From Tropicimonas marinistellae (GTDB taxonomy: Bacteria > Pseudomonadota > Alphaproteobacteria > Rhodobacterales > Rhodobacteraceae): DNA of 64,000 nt. The translations under genes and the position numbers were made by a program. The stretch covers positions 1-64,000 of the forward strand of contig NZ_LNCI01000006.1 in NCBI RefSeq assembly GCF_001509585.1, read 5' to 3'. The number at the start of each line of letters is the position of its first letter. Position 1 is the stretch's first letter. Shown piece by piece: positions 52,773 through 62,252 of this stretch. Under the pieces are notes generated by a model. It saw nothing but the letters and a program-made list of their open reading frames with translations. It was not told the origin of the DNA and ran no database searches.

Positions 52773-53252
52773 GTGGAACGGCAGGAATTCGTGGGAGAGG
52801 AGTTCAACGCAGACGCTCGGGAAGCGCTCGCGGCAATCCCGGACGACCAGCCCTTCGGGGTGATCAACTTGCTGCGCTACAAGACATGGGCGGAGTACCC
52901 GCCCGGCGTGGTATCGGAGCGGCTCACCGGCCAACAGGCCTACGAGAAATACGCGGAACTCTCCATACCCTTCGTGAACAAGGTCGGCGGCGTTCCGATG
53001 TGGCGCGGCGATTTCGCGGTCACGCTGATCGGGCCAGAGCCCGTTCCTTGGGACGAAATCGTCATCATGCAATACCCTGCCCGCAGCGCGTTCGAGACCA
53101 TGCTCGACGATCCGGAATACCGGAAGACGCTTGTGCACCGCACGGCAGCTGTTCGCGACTCGCGGCTGGTCGGTGCGACGTCCGCGCAGGGTATCGGCCC
53201 GATGAAATGGAAGCTTTTCAACCTTACCCGGCGGCTCGGCCTCTCGGATTAG
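52773..53252 (+). CDS. DUF1330-like protein
   Basis: 159 residues from the GTG at 52773 (GGGAGGAAAC upstream). VINLLRYK...GQQAYEKYAE, IVIMQYPARSAFETMLDDPEYRK and a conserved His/Arg follow the DUF1330 ferredoxin-like pattern. Function of the family is not known. Confidence 0.78.
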   Translation: MERQEFVGEEFNADAREALAAIPDDQPFGVINLLRYKTWAEYPPGVVSERLTGQQAYEKYAELSIPFVNKVGGVPMWRGDFAVTLIGPEPVPWDEIVIMQYPARSAFETMLDDPEYRKTLVHRTAAVRDSRLVGATSAQGIGPMKWKLFNLTRRLGLSD

Positions 53253-53389
53253 ACATAGAGGCGACAGATCCCGCCGCGCCGCCCCAGGTCGCCCGCTTCC
53301 CAAACGGCGGGCAATACCGTTTCGAATGCCCCCTGTGGAGACATGCACGCAACCCGGCTCATTGGATCAGGAAGCAGACCCTGAGATGG

Positions 53390-53464
53390 GGCCGCCGCAC
53401 AACGCCCGCGCCGGTCGCGACAGCGCACTTCTCGCCCCTACCGGGCCGGAATCTGCGCTTTGCA
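53390..53464 (+). repeat. Dispersed intergenic repeat, copy B
   Basis: Same core as copy A (GCCCGCGCCGGTCGCGACAG at 53404-53423), with CTCGCCCCTA and ATCTGCGCTTTGCAG. The gap 53253-53702 holds nothing else I can support. Confidence 0.8.
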
Positions 53465-53702
53465 GATATTGGACCGGTTTGAGCAACCTCCGCTTTGCCG
53501 AACGCCATCATTGTTGATGTGTCTCCCGGCGTACGCCGAGGACGTTGACGACAGAATTTGACCGATGGGAGAGGTGTGTCAGGATGACGATAATGCTGCC
53601 AGCCACGGTTCCAAAGTGGTGCCTAGTCGGTTGCCATCGCGGGGATTTGGAAATCATCTGGGGACTATCGGTTATAACACCAAACTGCACATTGAGGATA
53701 TT

Positions 53703-54188
53703 ATGAAGTGCTTTTCGCTAGCTTTACTTTGCGTTTTTGCATTCTGTGACCATGCTCAAGCAGAACAGCTTTCAGAAGACCTTCGCTATATCAGCTCAGT
53801 TGACAGCGTTGTCGAAGACACAAAAACTGGTTTGATGTGGACACAGAAAGACAGTTATGCCGATTTAGGTCACTCTTTAAACTGGAACGAATCCAGGGAT
53901 TACGTTGATAGCCTCTCGACGGGCGGCCACAGTGACTGGCGTTTGCCTACAGTGAACGAGTTGAAAACCATCTACGAGCCGTCAAAATCGAACACGGATC
54001 TTTATGGAGGAAAATTAGGACTTGATCCGGTTTTTGCGAAAAGCGGTTCCTATAATTTCTGGACATCGGAAACAGCTGGAGACTGCTGTGCTGTTACCAT
54101 GACCTTCGACTACGGTCATGTGACAGAAAATCACCGAGATTTCAGCGGTAGTTTCGGAGTTCGTGCCGTAAGGAAAATGGATGATTAA
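53703..54188 (+). CDS. DUF1566 (Lcl C-terminal-like) secreted protein
   Basis: 161 residues. Signal peptide (MKCFSLALLCVFAFCDHAQA). DTKTGLMWTQKD, LNWNESRDYVDSL, GHSDWRLPTVNEL and the YNFWTSE end are the DUF1566 pattern, seen in lectin- or adhesin-like exported proteins. The gene is markedly AT-richer than its neighbours and lies between two repeat copies, suggesting transfer. Confidence 0.82.
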   Translation: MKCFSLALLCVFAFCDHAQAEQLSEDLRYISSVDSVVEDTKTGLMWTQKDSYADLGHSLNWNESRDYVDSLSTGGHSDWRLPTVNELKTIYEPSKSNTDLYGGKLGLDPVFAKSGSYNFWTSETAGDCCAVTMTFDYGHVTENHRDFSGSFGVRAVRKMDD

Positions 54189-54291
54189 TTCATCATGGCA
54201 TTTTTCAGACGGTCGGTACACTTGCTTCAAACGTGTCTTTGGTCCCGCTGACACACCGGACATCCGATCAAAACCGTCAGATGCCAGCCAA

Positions 54292-54374
54292 GTCGGCACT
54301 GCTGACGATCACGCCCGCGCCGGTCGCGACAGCGCATTCTTCGACGCTACGGGCGAGGTATCTGCGCTTTGCAG
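54292..54374 (+). repeat. Dispersed intergenic repeat, copy C
   Basis: GTCGGCACTGCTGACGATCA, then the common core, then GCTACGGG and TATCTGCGCTTTGCAG. Located after the DUF1566 gene. Confidence 0.8.
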
Positions 54375-54461
54375 CCGTTGCGCTGCGTGGGCCGTTTTGC
54401 GGGCGCAACCATCGGCCGGAGGTTGCGTTGCATCATTCCTGCGCATTCCGGGCAGCTCAGC

Positions 54462-55490
54462 CTACCGCGCTCCCCATGTATCGGAGAGCCGGTAACCTTC
54501 CGGCCACGGATCGGATGGATCAAGCATGTGCTGATGGATGCCAGTGATCCAGCCGCGTCCAGAAATCTCGGGACGAATGGCAGGGCGCCTGCCGACGGTC
54601 GTTTCGGCGAGGATGCCCCCTGAGAAGGTCGATCCGATGAGCGAGCGCACAGTCAGGCGGTCGCCGACCGCCATCAGTCCCCGGGCGTGCAGGACGGCCA
54701 TGCGTGCCGACAGTGCCGTGCCTGTGGGCGAACGGTCGACCTTGCCGGGCTGGATGGCGACAGCGGCCCCGCTCTCAAGGCCGTCGCCCCCCTCGACCAA
54801 TGGCCCCGCGAAAAGGCAGAACGAGATATGCTGCCAGTCCGGGTTTTCGGGGTGCGCGAAGCCGAGCTGGTCGTTGGCTGCGTTGGTGATCTTCACCCCG
54901 AGTCTTGCAATGTCGTGTGCCTCGCTCTCGGTGAGCGCAAAGCCGAGCGCTGCAGCGTCGACGATGACGAAACTGTCGCCGCCGTAGGCGGTGTCGATGG
55001 CGAGGGTACCGAGGCCGTCGACCTCAAGCGTCCGGTCCAGATCGGCCGCGAAGGACGGCACGTTCTGCACATGGATGCGTTCGGCCTTGCCGTCGCGGCA
55101 CTCGGCCCGCACCCGCACCAACCCGCCGGGGGCTTCGAGTACCATGTGGGTTTCCGGCTCCTGCATGGACACCAGCCCCGCATCGAGCAGGACGGTGGAG
55201 ACGCAGATCGAATTCGAGCCCGACATGGGCGGTGTGTCCTCGGGCTCCATGATGATCCATGCAGCCTGCGCCTCAGGGTGCTTTGGCGGGACAAGCAGGT
55301 TCACATGACGAAAGACACCGCCACGCGGCTCGTTGAGAACGAAGTTGCGCAAGGTCTGGTCGCGGGCGATCCAACGGCTCTGCTCCCAGATCGTGTCACC
55401 CGGTGGTGGCAGGACACCGCCTACAATGACGTCGCCCACTTCCCCTTCTGCGTGAGCAGAGATCACGTGAATTGTCTTTTTGGAGCGCAT
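54462..55490 (-). CDS. Proline racemase family enzyme, Ser/Thr active site
   Basis: 342 residues. Overall fold motifs match proline racemase/hydroxyproline epimerase/dehydratase. The two catalytic positions that are usually Cys are Ser90 (MSGSNSIC) and Thr256 ([10 protein letters not shown]). Cys-Thr pairs are known in trans-3-hydroxyproline dehydratases and Ser-Cys pairs in some epimerases; Ser-Thr is uncommon to my knowledge. Substrate uncertain. The gene stands alone. Confidence 0.85.
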   Translation of the reverse strand: MRSKKTIHVISAHAEGEVGDVIVGGVLPPPGDTIWEQSRWIARDQTLRNFVLNEPRGGVFRHVNLLVPPKHPEAQAAWIIMEPEDTPPMSGSNSICVSTVLLDAGLVSMQEPETHMVLEAPGGLVRVRAECRDGKAERIHVQNVPSFAADLDRTLEVDGLGTLAIDTAYGGDSFVIVDAAALGFALTESEAHDIARLGVKITNAANDQLGFAHPENPDWQHISFCLFAGPLVEGGDGLESGAAVAIQPGKVDRSPTGTALSARMAVLHARGLMAVGDRLTVRSLIGSTFSGGILAETTVGRRPAIRPEISGRGWITGIHQHMLDPSDPWPEGYRLSDTWGAR

Positions 55491-55706
55491 TGCAGGTGTC
55501 CTACATCAATCGTGGCGTGCCGAAGAGTGTGAGGCAAAAGTCGAGCTGCGCAAGGCACAGTATAAGATCTCGGTCCTCTTGGGCGGCGGCAGCGTCCGCT
55601 GACCGGTCCTCAGCGTGAATCGCCGCGATCGTCTGGCCATTAGAAATCTCCGTGTGAGCGAGCGAACGTCGCTGGGAATGCTGCCGTCGCAGAGAAGGTC
55701 CGCACC

Positions 55707-55787
55707 GTCGGCACTGCTGCCGATCACGCCCGCGCCGGTCGCGACGGCGCACGCCTCGCCCCTATGGGTTCGGTATCTGCGCTTTGC
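55707..55787 (+). repeat. Dispersed intergenic repeat, copy D
   Basis: GTCGGCACTGCTGCCGATCA, common core, CTCGCCCCTATGGG, TATCTGCGCTTTGCTG. Copies D and E also share about 45 bases upstream (..ATGCTGC..CGCAGAGAA..). The gap 55491-56153 otherwise holds no supported gene. Confidence 0.8.
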
Positions 55788-56153
55788 TGCCAGTCACGAT
55801 ACATGAGCGCTTCGCTAGAGCAGCATCTTCCCTTGAAACGGAAGCCGCCATACGTGCCCGGAGCAGCGTAGGGCCGGGACGAGCCCAGTTTGACTAATGC
55901 TGCGCGCTTTTAGAACGGGTGCGAACCGCACATTGCTGCCGTTGGTCATGGCAAGGACGGCCCTAAGCCGACCTTTCGCGTCTGGACAGTGCGAACCGAA
56001 AGCGGTTCTCTACAAGTTGAATATTTGCTAGGTCAGGTGCAGTGCACTGCCCACGGACGACGCTTGCATTGAATTCGGTTAAACGAAGTTCGTTTGGTTG
56101 GCGACTTTGCGAACGTTTTTCAAGAAGGTTTATTTTTGGCAGTTGCCCACTCG

Positions 56154-56549
56154 TCAGATACCCGCCAAATTTAGCTCTTCAGTTCTTATCCGATACCCAA
56201 GGATACCGCATGCTAGAATTCCGAGGTTTCCAACGAAGTCCAGAAGCATCCAATATGTAAATAGTTCTACCACGAAAACGAAATAAAAGTTGAACACGAA
56301 GAAAGGCACTGATCCCACAAGACCGAAGACCAGAAATGTCATCGGCGTGAACCTCGACAGTGCGATGACCAGTCCGGCTAGGATTGCTTGAGCGCCGAAA
56401 CATCCCAATAAAAGGGCCGATGTGGCGGACAGATGCTGATATTCTGGCGTCAGGACAAGCCGTTCCACCATTCGCGGTGCAACGAGGCACCATCCTCCCA
56501 GTCCAAGAAAAATTGCAGCTAGTCCCAACTGAATATTTTGTGACTTCAT
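56154..56549 (-). CDS. Four-helix membrane protein
   Basis: 131 residues with four hydrophobic segments (about 7-25, 43-64, 68-95, 97-118). Acidic and basic ends are short. No family recognised; similar small proteins are often labelled DUF-type inner membrane proteins. AT-richer than average here. Confidence 0.68.
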   Translation of the reverse strand: MKSQNIQLGLAAIFLGLGGWCLVAPRMVERLVLTPEYQHLSATSALLLGCFGAQAILAGLVIALSRFTPMTFLVFGLVGSVPFFVFNFYFVFVVELFTYWMLLDFVGNLGILACGILGYRIRTEELNLAGI

Positions 56550-56630
56550 GGTGCTACTCCTTGAGAGACTTGCATTGGGGGCATAGCTACCAAAGCAATA
56601 GTTCGCATGCCCGCGAGGTGCTGACCATTT

Positions 56631-57581
56631 TCACCGATATAAATTATTGTTCAGGTAGCGTAGGCCGGTGTCCACAATCACGGTAACAACAGACTTTCCG
56701 GGCCCCAGTTCTTTGGCTTTCTGCAACGCCGCCCATACATTCGCGCCCGACGTCACGCCTCCCAGCAAACCCTCTTGACGCGCGAGCGACTGCGCGCCCC
56801 AAAAGGCGTCTTCGTCTTTGACCGGTATCACCGCGTCGATCAGATCACGGCGCAGAATCTTGGGCACAAAAGATAGACCGATCCCTTCCAGTTTATGACT
56901 GCCACTCGTGTCGCCACCAGAAACATTGCGAACATGGTAAGGCTCGACGGCAACAATTTCGGTCCCGGGATTGCGCGCCTTCAAAACCTCGGCATTACCG
57001 GAGATACAACCGCCACCGCCTGCAGCCATGACAAAGGCATCAACTTCGCCATCTATTTGTCCCAGAATTTCCTGCGCCATCCGGTGATATCCCATTTTGT
57101 TGTCCAAGTTGTTCACTTGATCCGGCCAGAACGTCCCGGGCTCGCACGCCAGTTCTTTGGCCCGAGCGATCATCCGATTGATCACATCGGCCGTCAGTAC
57201 GCCGCCTTCGGCGTGGACGATCTCGACCTCGGCACCGTAGGCGCGCATGGTTTGTAACTTTTCTTCGGAAAATCCGTTGGATGATACAAAGTGTGCCCGA
57301 TAGCCGCGGGTGGCACATACCATAGCCAGACTGCTTCCGGTGCTGCCGCCGGTGTATTCGACAATTCGCCCTCCGGGCTTTAGATCGCCGCGCCTCTCGG
57401 CCCCCTCGATCATCGACAGTGCCATGCGATCCTTCATGCTGCCGGTCGGATTAGCGCCTTCCCATTTCACGAAAACATCAGCGCAGTCTGGCCCGGCTAT
57501 GCGAGCCAACCGTGTGAGGGGCGTATTGCCTACTGTGATCATGACGACGGACTTTCGCGGAGCAAATCTACTCACTTCCAT
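56631..57581 (-). CDS. Cysteine synthase-like PLP enzyme
   Basis: 316 residues. PLP Lys50 in NPTGSMKDRMAL, phosphate loop EYTGGSTGSSLAM, and AAGGGGCISG. It belongs to the fold-type II CysK/CBS-like family. The internal ATG at 57542 is an alternative start. It is divergent from an HxlR regulator over an 87-base gap with paired palindromes, so probably controlled by it. True substrate not clear; I avoid calling it cysK. Confidence 0.85.
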   Translation of the reverse strand: MEVSRFAPRKSVVMITVGNTPLTRLARIAGPDCADVFVKWEGANPTGSMKDRMALSMIEGAERRGDLKPGGRIVEYTGGSTGSSLAMVCATRGYRAHFVSSNGFSEEKLQTMRAYGAEVEIVHAEGGVLTADVINRMIARAKELACEPGTFWPDQVNNLDNKMGYHRMAQEILGQIDGEVDAFVMAAGGGGCISGNAEVLKARNPGTEIVAVEPYHVRNVSGGDTSGSHKLEGIGLSFVPKILRRDLIDAVIPVKDEDAFWGAQSLARQEGLLGGVTSGANVWAALQKAKELGPGKSVVTVIVDTGLRYLNNNLYR

Positions 57582-57586
57582 AAATT

Positions 57587-57627
57587 AAGTGACTTCCGAG
57601 GTCAAACTTCCATTTCGTAAGTTACTG
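57587..57627. promoter_or_regulatory. Paired AAGTNACT palindromes, HxlR operator
   Basis: AAGTGACTT at 57587-57595 and AAGTTACTG at 57619-57627, 32 bases apart (three helical turns), between the divergent PLP-enzyme and HxlR genes. HxlR proteins bind as dimers to such sites. Confidence 0.55.
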
Positions 57628-57668
57628 GTTTAAAAAATCTGGCATGTGCACTAAGTTCGGAGACTTGG

Positions 57669-58046
57669 ATGACCAAGCCGGAGCATGAATTTCGGTCCCG
57701 TTGCTCGATTGCGCGCAGCTTGGAAATCCTTGGAGACAAGTGGACACTTCTGGTAGTCCGCGACCTGATGTGGCACGACAAACATACGTTTCAAGAATTG
57801 CAGAACAGCGAGGAACACCTCCCGCCGAACCTGCTGTCCCAGCGTTTGAAGCGGCTGATGGAGTGGGGCCTTGTCGAGCGGGAAGCCTATCAGGACAGAC
57901 CTGTTCGTTATCGCTATGAATTGACCGATCAGGGTCGTGAGCTCGAACCAATCCTCCTGCATATCATGGCCTGGGGACACGCTCATCTGAACGGCGGACT
58001 GTATGATCCGGTTCGGGCGCAAACGGTTGCAAAAGCGTCCCGCTGA
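57669..58046 (+). CDS. HxlR-family transcription regulator
   Basis: 125 residues. CSIARSLEILGDKWTLLVVRDLM, FQELQNSEEHLPPNLLSQRLKRL and PVRYRYELTDQGREL are the HxlR winged-helix pattern; the conserved Cys15 can sense oxidants or electrophiles in relatives. Confidence 0.92.
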   Translation: MTKPEHEFRSRCSIARSLEILGDKWTLLVVRDLMWHDKHTFQELQNSEEHLPPNLLSQRLKRLMEWGLVEREAYQDRPVRYRYELTDQGRELEPILLHIMAWGHAHLNGGLYDPVRAQTVAKASR

Positions 58047-58275
58047 GGTGCGGTCGGCATGGGGTTTGGGCACACCGAAGTTTTCGGCCCTTGGTGTTTT
58101 TCGCTGCGGTCGCAAGGTGCTGAAACCTGCCGTTGGGGCTCGTGCAGCGAAAACCTGCTCCGTCCGCTGACTTGCCGTCGATGTGAGCCACCGAGAACGT
58201 CCGGTCCGCTCCCGCATCATCGATGGTCTGGTGAGCGCAACGTTCGATGCTGCGACCGCAGAGAATGACCGCAAG

Positions 58276-58354
58276 GTCGGCAATGCTGCCGATCACGCCC
58301 GCGCCGGTCGCGACAACGAACTCCCCGAGCCTCCGGGCCGGCGTACTGCGCCAT
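58276..58354 (+). repeat. Dispersed intergenic repeat, copy E
   Basis: GTCGGCAATGCTGCCGATCA, common core, then a more diverged second half. It lies in the long gap 58047-58904, in which I find no supported gene. Confidence 0.75.
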
Positions 58355-58904
58355 GCCGGGTGTTTGGTCCGTTGCCATCATGATCAGGTGTGCGGAGCCT
58401 CCCGGAATCCGAGGGACACTCCTCCTGCACGGCCCTCCCGATGCCCGTTGGCGAGCGCGGCATCGATACCTCCTGCATGACTCAAAAAGACCCGACACAT
58501 CTTCGGCAGCCATGGGCGCTGCCAGCGGGCAACGGGACACTGGAATTGCTCCGAGAGACCGCCTGTCGCACGAAATACCTGTACGGCTCCGAGGGGCGGC
58601 CAACCGGGGATGCCGGGGCGCGCTTGTACGCGATTGGCTGCCCGCGCAAGGCCACCGTCTGAGCGGTTTCTGACCACGGCTGCCCTGGCAGGGGTACAGG
58701 CGCTCCCGGTCCTCCAATGGTCCGTGAACCGGGCCCGGCGGCGCCGCTTGATTGATGTCAACGACGTTGGGGAAGGCACCTGCGATACTGTCATCGAGCG
58801 TCGCGCGGCGGAGGGCGTGTGCTTAAATTCAATGACGATTGGCGTTCCTGCACCCGCGGCGTGTTCCTGAACTCGGAGCAATTGGTCGAATTGGGAGGGA
58901 AGTC

Positions 58905-59315
58905 ATGAGATATTTGCTATTTGCACTGGCGGCATTGGCCGCGACGGCGGCCACGTCCGGTCTGGCCCAATCCGTTGGTGAGCGCGAGTACATGAACAGC
59001 TGCGCCGCCTGCCACGGGCCGGGCGGCACGGGCGATGGCCCCATGGTCGGATACCTGACCGGATCGATCCCCGATCTCACGCAGCTTTCCGCGGCAAACG
59101 GCGGGGTGTTTCCGGTTACGAAGGTATACGCAACCATCGATGGGACGATGGCCGCGGGCCCGCACGGAACAAGTGAAATGCCGGTCTGGGGCAACCGCTA
59201 CCAACTGATGGGCGAGAAGGCCGCGAACCCTGACTTTGCCGCAGACGAAGCCGAGGTTTTCGTGAAGTTCCGGATCCTGGCGCTGACCGAGTTTCTGGCG
59301 GGCCTTCAGGAGTAG
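58905..59315 (+). CDS. Small c-type cytochrome
   Basis: 136 residues from the ATG at 58905 (GGGAGGGA site). Signal peptide, heme site CAACH (near residue 29) and probable Met ligand in TSEMPVWGNR. A single-heme periplasmic electron carrier. No oxidase genes nearby. Confidence 0.92.
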   Translation: MRYLLFALAALAATAATSGLAQSVGEREYMNSCAACHGPGGTGDGPMVGYLTGSIPDLTQLSAANGGVFPVTKVYATIDGTMAAGPHGTSEMPVWGNRYQLMGEKAANPDFAADEAEVFVKFRILALTEFLAGLQE

Positions 59316-59571
59316 CGGCCGCGTCCCCCGGGGTGGGTTGTCAGTACCGCCTGCCACGGCAACCGCGATGACCGCGGTCGCCGCGACCGCATGCTGCGCG
59401 CCACCGGCGCGGCGACGGCGGAGCGGTGGCTCACCCCTTTCGTGAAGCTCGCGCAACGAGGCGTGGCGATGGAGATCGCGCCGGAAAGCCACGTCCAAGG
59501 GTCGCACATGAAGACGCCGCCAGTGGCATTTCGTCGGGCGCCTCAGTTGACCGCACGCAGGAGGGACGACC

Positions 59572-60276
59572 GTGGCCCCGCACAGGAGGAGAGTTGCAAT
59601 CGGGGCGTTTGCCACGCTGCTTTGCGCCCTGGGCGGGGTCGCGGCAGGCGCCGGGGCCTCTGCCTGCGATACCCCGCTGGTTACGGTGGAGACAGCAGAC
59701 GGAGACCTCCACCGCCGTCTCTGCGAAATCGTGGCATCCGCCCTCCCGCGGCTCGAAGAATGCCAGCTCAAACTGGTCTCGGCCGTGTCGATCGGCTTTG
59801 CCGACAGCTTGCACCTTGGGTCGCCCGACCAGATCTGTTTCGGGAACTATCATCAGCGAACGGACCGGATCGAACTCCTGAAACCACCGGCATTCGAACG
59901 TTTTCACAACCGTTCGGAGGTTTGGGCCGCGATCCCGGTGACAGAGCATTTCGACTCCATCGTCGTGCATGAACTCACCCACGCCCTCGTGGACCAGACG
60001 GCGCCCGCGACACAATCTTGCACGGCGGACCAGGAGTACATCGCATACGCGATGCAGGTCGCGAGCCTCTCGGACTCCTCCAGGACCACCCTGATAAACA
60101 GGGTCGGGGTGTCGACACCAACCTCGGATGACGAAATCAACTCCGTGATCCTCGGCCTTTCGCCAGCCGCATTCGCCGTGAATTCCTGGCTGCACTTTTC
60201 GCAACCGGAGAACGGCTGTGACGTCGTACGAAAGATCATTCGCGGCGAAACGACCTTCCTGTTGTTGCCGGAGTGA
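59572..60276 (+). CDS. Exported zincin-like protein
   Basis: 234 residues from the GTG at 59572 (CAGGAGGG). Signal peptide to about residue 30. HELTH (VVHELTHALVD, about residues 133-143) is the HExxH zinc site of metalloproteases; a downstream Glu in QEYIAYAMQ may be a third ligand. Cysteines are likely paired. Activity not proven. Confidence 0.75.
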   Translation: MAPHRRRVAIGAFATLLCALGGVAAGAGASACDTPLVTVETADGDLHRRLCEIVASALPRLEECQLKLVSAVSIGFADSLHLGSPDQICFGNYHQRTDRIELLKPPAFERFHNRSEVWAAIPVTEHFDSIVVHELTHALVDQTAPATQSCTADQEYIAYAMQVASLSDSSRTTLINRVGVSTPTSDDEINSVILGLSPAAFAVNSWLHFSQPENGCDVVRKIIRGETTFLLLPE

Positions 60277-60412
60277 AATCTACGCCATCGCACGACGCAT
60301 AGGCCTCGGCTCAGTCCGAGACGCCGGCCCCCAAAGGCGTCATGGCGTCTATTCGACCGATTGCCCCGGACGTCGGCTAAACCGCCGCATGACGCCCCGC
60401 CTGTCTCAACCG

Positions 60413-60460
60413 CGCAATTTCCGACGCTACGGGTCCGCGAGCTGCGCTTTGCGTCCGTTG
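60413..60460 (+). repeat. Dispersed intergenic repeat, partial copy F
   Basis: Only the second half of the repeat: CGACGCTACGGG and GCTGCGCTTTGC, close to copy C. The gap 60277-60899 otherwise shows no supported gene. Confidence 0.6.
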
Positions 60461-60899
60461 AGTCGACTTCGGGCAAGTCCGCTGAAGAGATCATCCGAAA
60501 ATTGGTCTGGGAACGTTCGACAGTCGCGACCGGCCCATAGCTGCCTTGGAACCTGGCGAGCAACTCCGCGCTGCAGCTTTCGCATTCCTGCCGTTCGCGC
60601 GAGGTGCAGCATGTCGGCCGGACGCTATGACAGGGAAGCGGGATGAACCCGAGTTGCCCTAAAAATAAGGTACGATCGGTACCAGCCCAAAGCTCGCTGC
60701 TCTGATGCGGGATACCTCAGCTACAGATGACCTTGTGATGGGCCAACAGTCACTTCTCGTTAGGTCCGCTGCCTCGTCAAGTCATTTTCTAAAAACACAA
60801 TCTCAGCTTGAACCTGCCGCACTTTGCTACCAAGGTTACCGCCGAGCGCAAAAGATACGAGATTTCTTCATGTTGGACCGAGCCTCTACAGAAAACAAA

Positions 60900-62252
60900 A
60901 TGCCTTCATTATTCATTACCGGCTTTTTTGTTGAAAAACTCTTCGGTCTTTATACATATGATCAAAAGATTAAAGCGTTGTCAGACGAAAGGTCGGAGCG
61001 CTTGATACTAATGTATGGGGACAATGGCTCCGGAAAGACAACGATTGTTAGATTGGTGTACCATTTGTTGTCACGATCCTCGAGTCGAGGCCATCGAACC
61101 TTTGTAGCTAGAACCCAGTTTGAAAAATTCGGCTTGTATTTCTCCGACGGAAGAACTCTGACGGTAAAAAAGCGAGAAGATACAGGTGTTGGAAGCTATG
61201 TGTTGTCAATTGGTCGCGAGGACGAAATCCTTCGAGAGGTTGAAGTTGGAACAACCTGGGATGACAATGGAGTCGCCGTTAAAGAAAGAGATGTAGACGA
61301 AAAAGAACTGCAAGATTTTTTCGATGACCTGTTTCCAGAGGCTCTTGAATGCTATCTGCTATCAGATAACAGAGAGTTTAGTAGCGATCAGCTGCATGCG
61401 GATAATACCCGCCGAGAGAGGTTGATGCGAATTAGGAGTCATGAGTATTTCATAGATCCCGATAATTTCACTAAGTCACGATCCTCGGAAATCGATGAGG
61501 CAACCCGGCAATTGCGCCAGTCCGTAGAAAGGGCGGAGAATTGGATAAAAACCATAACGCTTGAAGCACGTAGCGCAAACGACGCGTCGGTATCAGATAT
61601 ATACACAGACTTGATAAAACGAATTGGAACTGATGGCCCCAATGATGATAATAAGCCAACTTCGTTGAAAGAACATCTTTTGGACCGAATTCGTTCTCTT
61701 GCTCGCTCTGCAAAAAAACTCTCCACACTTGGCCTGGCCAGCGACGTCCCCGAAGCAGCACTTATCGACGCAATCAGCACCGCCAGCGACGAGAGTATAT
61801 CTACAATAACGCAGATTCTCGAGCCATACTTCGATAGCGTTCAGGCACGCATAGATGGCCTAGGAGAGATGGCGAGCCGTCTTAACACATTTGTTTCGAC
61901 AATAAACCAGTTCTACAACAACAAGATTGTCAAAATTGATGCTGTGACTGGGATTCAGATTACGACAAGAGACGGGAGTCGCATTCCTGTAGAGGTACTT
62001 TCTTCTGGTGAAAAGCACCTGTTGATGTTGATGTGCAATATCTTAGTTGGAACTAGCCAAAAAAGCTTGTTCCTAGTTGATGAGCCGGAACTTTCCCTCA
62101 ATGTTAAGTGGCAAAGAACTCTGGTCGATGCCCTGTTGGATTTGTCTTCAGGCAGCGCCATTCAATTTCTTATGGCAACGCACTCGATAGAACTCTTAGC
62201 AAAACACAAACACTCAACTCTTCGCCTAAAACACTTCGATTTGAGCGCCTGA
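60900..62252 (+). CDS. ariA: AriA-like ABC ATPase of PARIS
   Basis: 450 residues from the ATG at 60900; an ATG at 60870 is possible. Walker A GDNGSGKT (40-47), helical insert, signature LSSGEKHLL, Walker B LFLVDEPELSLN and switch His in ATHSIEL: an SMC/ABC-type defence ATPase. Its stop overlaps the start of a DUF4435-type gene (TGATG). This pair defines PARIS, where AriA senses phage anti-restriction proteins and releases AriB. Clearly AT-richer than flanking DNA, as expected for an acquired island. Confidence 0.82.
   Translation: MPSLFITGFFVEKLFGLYTYDQKIKALSDERSERLILMYGDNGSGKTTIVRLVYHLLSRSSSRGHRTFVARTQFEKFGLYFSDGRTLTVKKREDTGVGSYVLSIGREDEILREVEVGTTWDDNGVAVKERDVDEKELQDFFDDLFPEALECYLLSDNREFSSDQLHADNTRRERLMRIRSHEYFIDPDNFTKSRSSEIDEATRQLRQSVERAENWIKTITLEARSANDASVSDIYTDLIKRIGTDGPNDDNKPTSLKEHLLDRIRSLARSAKKLSTLGLASDVPEAALIDAISTASDESISTITQILEPYFDSVQARIDGLGEMASRLNTFVSTINQFYNNKIVKIDAVTGIQITTRDGSRIPVEVLSSGEKHLLMLMCNILVGTSQKSLFLVDEPELSLNVKWQRTLVDALLDLSSGSAIQFLMATHSIELLAKHKHSTLRLKHFDLSA

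Noticed and set aside
58384-58881. 166-codon minus-strand frame in a long gap
   Set aside because: No ribosome site, family pattern or neighbour coupling; looks like open GC-rich noise.
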